Positions 43,097 to 51,153 of a DNA stretch of 64,000 nucleotides are shown here, piece by piece (position 1 is the first letter of the stretch; each line of letters opens with the position of its first letter). The position numbers and the translations under genes were made by a program. The notes beneath the pieces were generated by a model. That model made no database searches, was not told the origin of the DNA, and saw only the letters and a list, made by a program, of their open reading frames with translations. Source of the DNA: CBDIDH01 sp965277595 (GTDB lineage: Bacteria > Planctomycetota > Planctomycetia > Isosphaerales > Isosphaeraceae); contig CBDIDH010000001.1 of assembly GCA_965277595.1 (NCBI GenBank), positions 2,418,001 to 2,482,000 on the forward strand, given 5' to 3'.

Positions 43097-44321
43097 GGCG
43101 AGCCCCTTGACCTAAAGTGTGGAGGACCTGATCCATGGCCATCGGCAGCCTTGTGAGCTGCATACCTACCATTCTAAACGCTCAAATTGCTCAGAATGTT
43201 CCGAACCCCTGAACTTTTCAAAATTTTCCGAGATCGCCACGCCGAAAGCGACAATCCCGTTGCTCTGGATTATCAGTTTTGCAAGACCAAACGTACAGAG
43301 GGGGCGGCCACAAAAAAGGTTCGGATTTCAAACGAGGACTCGTAAGTCGAACCAGAACCATTGTTAAGAGTTTCCTTCAGAAAAACGCTTTCCGACTTCG
43401 CCTGGTGAAACCAAGATTATTTTTCAAAAGTAAAATTGGTCGCACAACTCAGGCCAAATGCCTGATGTCGTGAAAAATTAACGGCGTGCCTCCATTTTAC
43501 CCTGGGCAGTCCTCGACGGTACCATGCAATTTAAGGCCAAATTCCTCGTACTGACCAGACCCGCCGTTCCGCCTTACGACCGTGGTCGACCTGACGAATC
43601 ATGCGTGCAAGGCTCCACGTCCGCTCGCAAGATCTGGCGATGGCATTTCCAAAGTAACGCTTATAGGCAAACAAACATTTTCAAGATCATACGTGCATAT
43701 TCAAGATAAATACAGGAAAAGCCAGACGCTTCCTGACGATCGCCTGTCACTTCATTTTCGTTTTAAATCCCCTGTTTATCCTAGCTTGCGATCTGACGAC
43801 ACCCTCACATTTCGACGACAAGGTGTCCACAATTCCCTCGCGCAGGTTCTCTCATAGCACTCGCACAAAAAAAATCAAGCGAGGAACACAGTGTTGTTCG
43901 GGATGATCGGTCGTTTCTCGGGGCCGAGGTATTGATGCTCTTCTGGCGTCCACTGACAGACGCTCGATGAAACTGGACCTGATCCCGCGCATGCCTCGCG
44001 AGGTTTTTTTGACGTCCTTGAAAAACCACTTGAGGCCATCATGACCAGGGAAGAACTTTCCACGAAGGTGCAAGCTTGACAGGCAATGCTGCCAAGGCAG
44101 GCCACAGATTCGAGTTATTGAAGTTCAAGATTCTCACCATCCGCATCGTCGCGTTGTTGGCAAGACGCGTCGCGTGTTGTCGAGCGAAATCCGAATCGGT
44201 TGCAAGGGCGGGAACAGTTCAAAAGGATGGATTAGCATGGTGAACGCAAAGGCCCCGTCCCTGGGTTCTGGGCTCATCCGTGTCGTCCTGAGATCACCTT
44301 AGCGAGCCCTCTGTAAGAACG
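43097..44321. other. Gene-poor, AT-richer stretch
   Basis: About 1.2 kb with noticeably lower GC than the rest and no gene that I can support. Open frames of 60-90 codons occur on both strands (for example 43875-44105 on the minus strand, with EEHQYLGPEKRPIIPNNTVF near its end) but overlap one another, have no convincing start sites and match nothing I know. It may be decayed or acquired DNA. Nothing resembling a tRNA, an inverted-repeat-bounded element or an array was seen. Confidence 0.5.
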
Positions 44322-45326
44322 TCAAGGGGTGGCCGTACATGCTTCTCGGGCAAGGATGAGAGCGCCGTGCACGACGACTTCCTCGCCCAGGGTTGCCGCG
44401 ACGAGGTCGAATTTTCCGCGATAGGGGGGGAAGGCCAGATGGTCGAGTTGGCTTCGGATCGGGCCGAGCCAGAGGTCTTCTCCGATCAAGGAAACGCCGC
44501 CACCGAGGATGATCCGACGAGGGGCGACGAGCGTGACGGCCTGGGCGAGTCCATGCGCCATCGAGTGAACCGCGCGATCGAGCAAGAGCCGGGCTTCGCG
44601 GTCTCCTTGGCGAGCGGCCCTGGCGACGTCCTCGGTCGTGATCGAGGCCGGATCGCCCCCGGCAAGGCGGAGGACGGCCCAGTCGTTCCGCGAGCCTTCG
44701 GACGTGAATCGTTCCGCGTAGGCACGCGCGGAGGAGGCGATCGCCCAGCCCGAGGCCGAATCTTCGAGTCGGACCACGCCCAGGTCCGACCCGCTGCGAT
44801 CAATCACCCAGACGTGACCGATTTCCATCGCCCCTGCCCCGGAGCCCCGGTAAATTTTGCCATCCAGGATCAGGCCGCCGCCGATCCCGCTCCCGATCGT
44901 CAGATAGAGCAAGGGGGAATAGCCGACCCCGGCCCCGAAATGCGCCTCGGCCAGCGCCGCCGTGTCGGCGTCGTTCTGAACGGCCACACGCTCCACGCCG
45001 ACCGTTTTCCGCAACCAGTCCGCCAGCGGAAATCGATCCCAACCCTCGATCTGGTGCGAGGTCGCGACAAGACCTCGATCCACATCCACCGGACCGCCAA
45101 AGCCGACTCCGACCGCCCCCACGGCATCCGGCCCCGGTTTCAAGTCCACCTGCGCCAGGAGGGGCTCAATCGCCTCGGCAATCCGCGCGCGGATTCCCTC
45201 GGCGCCCTCGGCGGCGACAACCTTGCGACGTTCCAGGGCGACGATCTTCCCGTCGCCTCGGCCAAGGCCCAGTTGAAGCTTCGTCCCACCGATCTCGATC
45301 CCGAGGAAATAAAGAGGAGTGATCAT
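44322..45326 (-). CDS. ROK-family sugar kinase lacking the zinc cysteines
   Basis: 334 residues. ROK features: IEIGGTKLQLGLG (phosphate 1 loop), VGVGFGGPVDVDRG, QNDADTAALAEAHFG (catalytic Asp), YLTIGSGIGGGLILDGKIYRG and VTLVAPRRIILGGGVSL. The usual CxCGxxGCxE zinc-binding segment after the EIGH histidine is replaced by VWVIDRSGSDLGVVRLED without any cysteine. It is therefore a ROK kinase (probably glucose or another hexose) of the zinc-independent kind. GAGAG precedes the ATG by 10 bases. Confidence 0.88.
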   Translation of the reverse strand: MITPLYFLGIEIGGTKLQLGLGRGDGKIVALERRKVVAAEGAEGIRARIAEAIEPLLAQVDLKPGPDAVGAVGVGFGGPVDVDRGLVATSHQIEGWDRFPLADWLRKTVGVERVAVQNDADTAALAEAHFGAGVGYSPLLYLTIGSGIGGGLILDGKIYRGSGAGAMEIGHVWVIDRSGSDLGVVRLEDSASGWAIASSARAYAERFTSEGSRNDWAVLRLAGGDPASITTEDVARAARQGDREARLLLDRAVHSMAHGLAQAVTLVAPRRIILGGGVSLIGEDLWLGPIRSQLDHLAFPPYRGKFDLVAATLGEEVVVHGALILAREACTATP

Positions 45327-45537
45327 TCGCGGTTAGCTCTCATCCGATTTTGAGGCGCACGGGAAGCCCTCGCCCGTTTTGCGGCGAAAAATTCGGGCGT
45401 ACGATCCCGGCGGCCTTTTTTCTCAAACCTGGAAGCGTGTGTTGACCACCATTGTAACGTCCCGCCGCGTCCGTGGAACTGGTACAATTCGCCGTGATTC
45501 CTTCACAATCATTTTCCAAAGATAGGGGATTGTCTTG

Positions 45538-47763
45538 ATGGGTCTCGTCTGGACGACGGCGCTGAATGGCGGCCTGGCGTTCTCGGCGTATCTCATTGCG
45601 AGGTTTGGGTTTCGACAGACGGCGGGCTGGGCCCGAAGTCTCGCCACGATCTTGCTCGCCTGGTCCTGGTTGACCCTCGGAATGCAAACGCTCGGCGTCC
45701 TGGGCCACATCGGCCGCGGTCCCCTTCTGGGATGGGTCGGACTCCTGGCCCTGGTCGGACTCGTTTGCTGGTTCCGAAATGGCGGTAAGGTCGAGGACGC
45801 ATCCTCGGAGAGTTGGGAAGGGACGCGAGGATGGACCTGGGAAGAAGTTTTGGCGCTTGGATTTTTTGTCTGGGGATCGGTACTCATCGGCTTTCAATCG
45901 CTTTTCTGGCCGGTCAAGGTGATGTCCGATGCGCCGATTTATCATCTGTACCTCGCCGCGAGATGGTGGAAGTCGGGGCATCTTGACCTGATCGCGACCC
46001 CATTTGGAGAGAACGCGGCGACCTACTTTCCCGCGGCGGGCGACCTCTGGTTCACCTGGCTGATCACCGGTTGGGGAAGCGATCGACTCGCGAAGATCGG
46101 CCAGTTTCCGTTCTTGGTTCTTTGCGGAATCACGTCAATTGCTCTGAGTCGACGGCTGGGAGCGGGGCGTTCGGCCTCGATAGTCGCGGCGGCCTGGTTC
46201 GTGACCTGCACCCCCTTCCTGATCATGTCGTTCGAAGCGAACGTGGACACGATCATGGTCGCGGGTTACCTCCTGGCCGTTTACTTCTTGATGAGATACG
46301 GGCTGGGCGACGACGGTTTAGCGTCTCTGGCGCTGGGGTCGCTGGCGATCGGAGCGATCGTGGCGACAAAGGCGCCGGGGATCGTTTTTGCGCCGCCGCT
46401 GGTCGTGCTCGGGGGCGTTCTGGCTTTTCAGCGAGGGATCGGTGTGAATGGCCGGTTGCGTGGTCTCGCGACGGTCCTGCTCGTCCCGCTGGTCTTCGCG
46501 GGCTTCTGGTGGGGCCGGAACGCCGTCTTGACCGGGAACCCGCTGTATCCGCTCCATCTCACGATCGCCGGGCGCGTCTGGCTGCCGGGCTGGTATGGGA
46601 CGGATGTCATGCGCCTGAGCCGCTATTACCTTCCGATCACCGACTGGCGCGCGGGGGTTGATATCCTTTTGCTCGTCGTTGACCCGCGGTTGGCGCCTGT
46701 CTGGATTCTGGCCGTGCTGGGAGTCTGGTCCTTCCATCCACGGGAGGCGTGGACTTCGGAAGATCGTTGGGTTGCGCTCTGTGCGCTTCTGGCGCTTCTT
46801 AACGTCGCCATTTACTGGATCGCGATTCCATATCGGACCCAGTATCGGTTCATGTTCCATGCGGTCGGACTCGCTTCGGTTCCGCTCGCGCGGTTGCTCG
46901 ATCGAGGTCGTTTCGTTCGTGGGTTGGGCGTCGGATTGCTTGCGATCCACATGATCACGCGTGCCGGCTGGCCATTCAACAGCCTCGCGCCGCCCTGGGA
47001 TTTTAGCCCGGTCGTTCCAAATAGCGGACCTGCGCCGATTTATCATCTCCCGACGACCCTCGTCGAATTGCAGGCCCTTCTGGCCAGGCCCTCGCGATTC
47101 ATGGGCCTCGCGGTCGCGGTCGTTCTGGGCCTGGCATCGATCGTTTCGGTCTGGATGCTCGCCCGCTTGATTGATAAACCTTCGGTCGCTCAAACTTTCA
47201 GATTTTTGGCGGCCTGCGCGGCCATGCTGGGAATCGCGACCGGTTTATTTGTCCCTTTCGGAGCCGATCCGCGCGTCACCTTCTTCGAGAATTACCCTCA
47301 TTTCGTCCGGGGCTGGAAGGCCCTCGATCAGCGAGTCGGTCCCGCCGGGGGCCGGGTCGCCTATGCGGGGACCGACCTCCCTTACTTTTTGATGGGGGTC
47401 GGTCTGCGAAACGACGTCCGCTATGTCAATATTGACGCTCATCGCGACTGGCTCTTGCACGATTACCATCGCGCCGCCAGTCAACAAGAGTCTCGCCCCG
47501 CGACCTGGCCTTATCCCCGTCCCGGCTGGGATCGCATCCAGCCTGACTACTCCGCCTGGCTCGCCAATCTTCGGGCCGACCGGATGCAATGGCTGGTCGT
47601 CACCCGCGTCAATCGCGGCGAAGGACCGCACAACGTCGCGGACAATCAGGGCTTTCCGATCGAACGCGTCTGGGCCGATGCCCATCCCGAAACCTTTCGA
47701 CTTGCCTACACCGACGACGACGCCAATCTCTGGTTTCGAATCTATCGGATCATGAGTGATTGA
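45538..47763 (+). CDS. Large membrane protein, glycosyltransferase-like
   Basis: 741 residues from ATG 45538 (AGGGGA 8 bases upstream; TTG one codon earlier is possible). About 14 hydrophobic segments and a C-terminal soluble domain. The first large outer loop contains VMSDAPIYHLYLAARWWKSG, with the acidic residue expected in GT-C type transferases, and TGNPLYPLHLTIAG resembles other planctomycete GT-C proteins. Probably transfers a sugar from a polyprenyl-phosphate carrier outside the membrane. Not clearly homologous to the smaller protein at 13358-14941 beyond the general layout. Confidence 0.68.
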   Translation: MGLVWTTALNGGLAFSAYLIARFGFRQTAGWARSLATILLAWSWLTLGMQTLGVLGHIGRGPLLGWVGLLALVGLVCWFRNGGKVEDASSESWEGTRGWTWEEVLALGFFVWGSVLIGFQSLFWPVKVMSDAPIYHLYLAARWWKSGHLDLIATPFGENAATYFPAAGDLWFTWLITGWGSDRLAKIGQFPFLVLCGITSIALSRRLGAGRSASIVAAAWFVTCTPFLIMSFEANVDTIMVAGYLLAVYFLMRYGLGDDGLASLALGSLAIGAIVATKAPGIVFAPPLVVLGGVLAFQRGIGVNGRLRGLATVLLVPLVFAGFWWGRNAVLTGNPLYPLHLTIAGRVWLPGWYGTDVMRLSRYYLPITDWRAGVDILLLVVDPRLAPVWILAVLGVWSFHPREAWTSEDRWVALCALLALLNVAIYWIAIPYRTQYRFMFHAVGLASVPLARLLDRGRFVRGLGVGLLAIHMITRAGWPFNSLAPPWDFSPVVPNSGPAPIYHLPTTLVELQALLARPSRFMGLAVAVVLGLASIVSVWMLARLIDKPSVAQTFRFLAACAAMLGIATGLFVPFGADPRVTFFENYPHFVRGWKALDQRVGPAGGRVAYAGTDLPYFLMGVGLRNDVRYVNIDAHRDWLLHDYHRAASQQESRPATWPYPRPGWDRIQPDYSAWLANLRADRMQWLVVTRVNRGEGPHNVADNQGFPIERVWADAHPETFRLAYTDDDANLWFRIYRIMSD

Positions 47764-47904
47764 ATCGATTCGCAAAAAAATTCCCAGAATTTCGGACGGA
47801 TTACCCGACGACGCCTCACTAACAAGGTCAGGGGGCCTCGCGAGATGGCTCGATGCCGGCCCAAAGTCTCGACTCCGCTCTTGCGTCTCGGGGAGATCGT
47901 CTCG

Positions 47905-49875
47905 ATGCGACTGACTCTCAGAACTCTTCTCGCCTGGCTTGACGACACCTTATCGCCCACCGAAGTCCGCGAGATCGGCAAGCAGGTCTCGGAAAGCCCG
48001 TTCGCCAAGGAACTTGTGGAAAAGATCCACCGCGTCACCCGCCAGCGCCGATTGACAGTTCCTCCCGATCAAGGGCCTGATTCGGTCGACCCCAATATCG
48101 TGGCCCGCTATCTCGACAACGATCTCGACCCCGATCTCGTCGCCGAGCTGGAAAAAAAGTGTTTAACCTCCGATGTTCACCTGGCCGAAGTGGCCAGCGT
48201 TCATCAAATCCTCAGCCTGATCGGTCAGAAGGCCAAGGTTCCGGTCGAAGCACGACACCGGATGTACCAGCTTTTCAAAGGGCGCGAGGCCGTGAAACCT
48301 CAAGCGTCCCGCGCCTCGCGCCAGACCGAGCCGACCCCCCGTTCCGAGCCGGTTCAGCCCTGGATCTCGTCCCCTTTGCCATCGCGACCCTGGATCGAGC
48401 AGTACGGCCCCGCCGCGGCGGTACTCGGCCTGATGACGATCCTCGGCCTGACCGCCTGGAAGACGCTCTCGACTCCAGAAACGCCCCCGCGAGGTCGTAC
48501 CGAGATCGCCGGCGCGCTCCCCTTGAATCCCAACCAGGCGGCCGTCAATGCCGCGAAAGCGGAACCGAAGGATCTTTCGAGACAGGTGCCTCCAGATCCG
48601 AACAAGAAAGATGCCACCGACCCCGAGAAACTGGCAAAGGACGACAAGACCAACGCCCTTGATGGCGACGAGATGCCCGCCAAGGAGCCAAAGGCCGAGA
48701 ATCCAGGCGCTGGCGATCCAACGCCCGCGATCGCGCCCGGGTCGGTCGGCCTGGTCAAGAATCCAACGGGTGTGCTCCTGCGAATTTCCCCCGGTCGTCG
48801 CGATTGGGAGCGAATCAACGGGCCGAACCCCCTCAAGGAATCGGACCGAATCATGAATCTGGACCCCTTTCGCAACACGGTCGAAATCGGCAAGGCCGAC
48901 GTTGACCTCGTCGGCGCGACGGAGATCTGGTCTCGGGCGACGCCGCCGAACCTCGCCTCGCGGCTTGCCCTTTCGCGAGGCCGCGTTGTGCTTCACGGCA
49001 CGGCCCCGAGCCTCCCTTTTGAAATTCAGTTCGCGGGCAAGTCCATTAATGTCACGCCGCCGCCCGGTGGCATTGTCGGCGTCGAGCGTCTGAATCGACG
49101 CTCCCCCGGCCAGACGAAGGCCGCCGGTCCCGTCGTTCGCTTCTTCGCGGCCGAAGGCCCGGTCAAGATCGAGTCCGGCTCGAATGCGACCACGCTCGAC
49201 AGCGCCGGGGCGGTCTCGGTCGCATCTGACGGCACCTTCACGGACGAGTCGGCCAATGCTCCACCCCGATGGGTCACCGAGACCGAGCCTGCTCCCTATG
49301 ACCAGGAACGCGGCGAACAGTTCCTCAAGTTCCTTCCGGCCGACAGATCGCTCATGGCCTGCCTCGTGGAAGCGTCCGAGGACGATCAGAAGGAAGTCTG
49401 TCGGCTGGCGATCTCGGCGCTTCACTCGGTCGGCGACATCTCCCTGATCGTTCCGCTTCTGAACGCCAAGGGGAACGCCACCGCCGCCGTCCGCCGCAAG
49501 GCCGCGATTGCCGTTCTCAGGGATTCGATCGCCGAGGGACCCGAGGCCGCGAAGGAACTCCGCGATCAGCTCAACCGAGAATTCGGCGACGAGCTTGCCG
49601 CGACGACCGAAAAGCTTCTTGTCGGCTATACGCCCGCCGAGGCCGCCGACGACACCACCTTCGCGAAACTCGTGCAGATTCTCGGCGATAGCGACCCCAA
49701 CGACGTCGGCGTCCGCGAGCTTGCCCTCGAAAACCTGATGGCCCTCACCGGCCGGGACGAGCTTGATTACGATCCCGCGCGGCCGACCGAGGGGAAAGGT
49801 CTCGACGCCTGGCGCAAGCTTCTCCACTCCAAGGAATTGAAGCCACGCAACTCCACGCCCAAGGCCGAGAAGTAA
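47905..49875 (+). CDS. Planctomycete membrane protein with FecR-like and HEAT-like parts
   Basis: 656 residues from ATG 47905 (GGGAG about 10 bases upstream). The N-terminus MRLTLRTLLAWLDDTLSPTE resembles conserved planctomycete anti-sigma-like proteins (SDVHLAEVASVHQIL later). One transmembrane segment (AVLGLMTILGLTAW) lies near residue 170, followed by a Pro/Glu-rich linker, a FecR-like beta region (SRLALSRGRVVLHGTA, FFAAEGPVKIESG), and C-terminal alpha-helical repeats (LAISALHSVGDISLIVPLL). The layout suggests a membrane regulator or scaffold. No sigma factor is adjacent. Ends just before a hairpin terminator. Confidence 0.65.
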   Translation: MRLTLRTLLAWLDDTLSPTEVREIGKQVSESPFAKELVEKIHRVTRQRRLTVPPDQGPDSVDPNIVARYLDNDLDPDLVAELEKKCLTSDVHLAEVASVHQILSLIGQKAKVPVEARHRMYQLFKGREAVKPQASRASRQTEPTPRSEPVQPWISSPLPSRPWIEQYGPAAAVLGLMTILGLTAWKTLSTPETPPRGRTEIAGALPLNPNQAAVNAAKAEPKDLSRQVPPDPNKKDATDPEKLAKDDKTNALDGDEMPAKEPKAENPGAGDPTPAIAPGSVGLVKNPTGVLLRISPGRRDWERINGPNPLKESDRIMNLDPFRNTVEIGKADVDLVGATEIWSRATPPNLASRLALSRGRVVLHGTAPSLPFEIQFAGKSINVTPPPGGIVGVERLNRRSPGQTKAAGPVVRFFAAEGPVKIESGSNATTLDSAGAVSVASDGTFTDESANAPPRWVTETEPAPYDQERGEQFLKFLPADRSLMACLVEASEDDQKEVCRLAISALHSVGDISLIVPLLNAKGNATAAVRRKAAIAVLRDSIAEGPEAAKELRDQLNREFGDELAATTEKLLVGYTPAEAADDTTFAKLVQILGDSDPNDVGVRELALENLMALTGRDELDYDPARPTEGKGLDAWRKLLHSKELKPRNSTPKAEK

Positions 49876-49886
49876 GGCAAGAAACC

Positions 49887-49916
49887 TCGGGGCCGATCGC
49901 CGCGGATCGGCCTCGA
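49887..49916. terminator. Hairpin between convergent genes
   Basis: GGCCGATC (49891-49898) pairs with GATCGGCC (49905-49912); the stem extends outward to 49887/49916 with one G-T pair. It separates the FecR/HEAT gene on the plus strand from the small gene on the minus strand, 11 bases from either stop codon. No T-run. Confidence 0.65.
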
Positions 49917-49927
49917 ATCCTCACAAA

Positions 49928-50152
49928 TCAGTTCGAACCGCAAGCGATTGAGGCAATCTGGCGCCGAGCCTGTCGAGCCGCGTCGGCATAGGCTTCGGTC
50001 AGGGTCGGACCGCTGACCTGAAGGGAAAGGCCGGGACGCCGGATGTGGACGTGGTATAACGGTGCCTTCTCGCCGCCGGGAATCTCGGTCGAGTGCCAGA
50101 CGTCCCAGCCATTGCCTCGCAGTCGGCAAGAGACAAGTTCCCAGACGTACAT
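49928..50152 (-). CDS. Small hypothetical protein
   Basis: 74 residues beginning MYVWELVSCRLRGNGWDVWH. The composition is that of a soluble small protein, with LTEAYADAARQARRQIASIA at the C-terminal end. I do not recognise the family. It is flanked on the right by a 163-base divergent spacer before the inositol-phosphatase gene. The Shine-Dalgarno is weak. Confidence 0.55.
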   Translation of the reverse strand: MYVWELVSCRLRGNGWDVWHSTEIPGGEKAPLYHVHIRRPGLSLQVSGPTLTEAYADAARQARRQIASIACGSN

Positions 50153-50315
50153 AGGTGAGTACCCCGGGTGTTCGGTTCAGGAGGAAAGGGTTCGCGGCCC
50201 AATGAGGTCAATCCGTCCGAACGGACGGCAGGCAACTATGGCCGACCGAATCGACGCGGGCAAATGAGATCGTTAAAATGCGCGGAGGTTCCCCGAACCA
50301 GAAGGGTCGGAACGC

Positions 50316-51113
50316 GTGAACCAGGACTATCGGACCTATCAGAAGACCGCGGAGTTGATCGCCAACGAGGCCGGCGCCTTGCTCAAGCAAGCGTACGGCC
50401 GCGTCTCGGCCCGCGAAAAAGGACCGGCCGACCTCGTCACCGAGGCCGACCTTTCCAGCCAGCGTCTGATTGCTCGACGGCTTGCCGAAGCCTATCCCGA
50501 TCACACCCTTCTCGCCGAGGAAGAAGGGGCCGAGACGGATTTCTCCTGCCCCTGGCGTTGGGTTGTCGACCCGCTCGACGGCACGATGAACTTCGCGCAC
50601 GGCTTCCCGTTCTGGTGCGTTTCCATCGGCCTTGAACACGCGGGACGCCTGGTCGTCGGAGTCGTGTTCAACCCGCTCTCGAAAGATATTTATAGCGCTT
50701 CGATGGGTCGAGGCGCCACGCATAACGGACATCCGATCGGTGTCAGCACGACGGATCGTCTCTCCTCCTCGCTGATCTCCGCGGCCCTTCCCACCGACTT
50801 CGCCGCCGATGCCGACCGCCAGACCGCCTACATGCGTCGGTTTTCGACGCGAACGCATTCGGTCCGTCGCACCGGATCTTCAGCCCTGAACCTGGCCATC
50901 CTCGCCTCAGGCGGCTGCGAGGTCTGCTACGCGACTCGGATGCACCCCTGGGACGCCGCCGCCGGGGTTGTCCTCGTGACCGAGGCGGGCGGCACCGTCA
51001 GCCGGTTCAACGGCGACCCTTATGGTCTCTACGGCGAGGAGATCCTGGCGACCAACGGCCGCGTCCACGGCGAGGCGGTCGCCGCGATGGCTGAAGCCTG
51101 GTCGAACCCCTGA
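50316..51113 (+). CDS. suhB: Inositol monophosphatase family protein
   Basis: 265 residues starting with GTG (AAGGG about 10 bases upstream). Mg-dependent phosphatase of the IMPase/FBPase/CysQ superfamily. The metal sites are intact: GPADLVTEADLSS, LLAEEEG, WVVDPLDGTMNFAHGFPFW and the C-terminal MHPWDAAAGVVLVTEAGG. Likely substrates are inositol-1-phosphate or related phosphomonoesters; SuhB homologues also have roles in transcription antitermination in some bacteria. Convergent with the spermidine-synthase-like gene. Confidence 0.94.
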   Translation: MNQDYRTYQKTAELIANEAGALLKQAYGRVSAREKGPADLVTEADLSSQRLIARRLAEAYPDHTLLAEEEGAETDFSCPWRWVVDPLDGTMNFAHGFPFWCVSIGLEHAGRLVVGVVFNPLSKDIYSASMGRGATHNGHPIGVSTTDRLSSSLISAALPTDFAADADRQTAYMRRFSTRTHSVRRTGSSALNLAILASGGCEVCYATRMHPWDAAAGVVLVTEAGGTVSRFNGDPYGLYGEEILATNGRVHGEAVAAMAEAWSNP

Positions 51114-51153
51114 ACCAAATTCTGATGCCTTTTGAATCTTGCGAAGCTTGACG

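Noticed and set aside
43805..44105. Overlapping minus-strand frames considered as transposase remains
   Set aside because: No catalytic motif, terminal inverted repeat or target duplication could be recognised; left as unexplained sequence.
48163..49827. Minus-strand open frame of about 550 codons
   Set aside because: Antisense to the FecR/HEAT-like gene; Arg/Gly-rich and without recognisable features.
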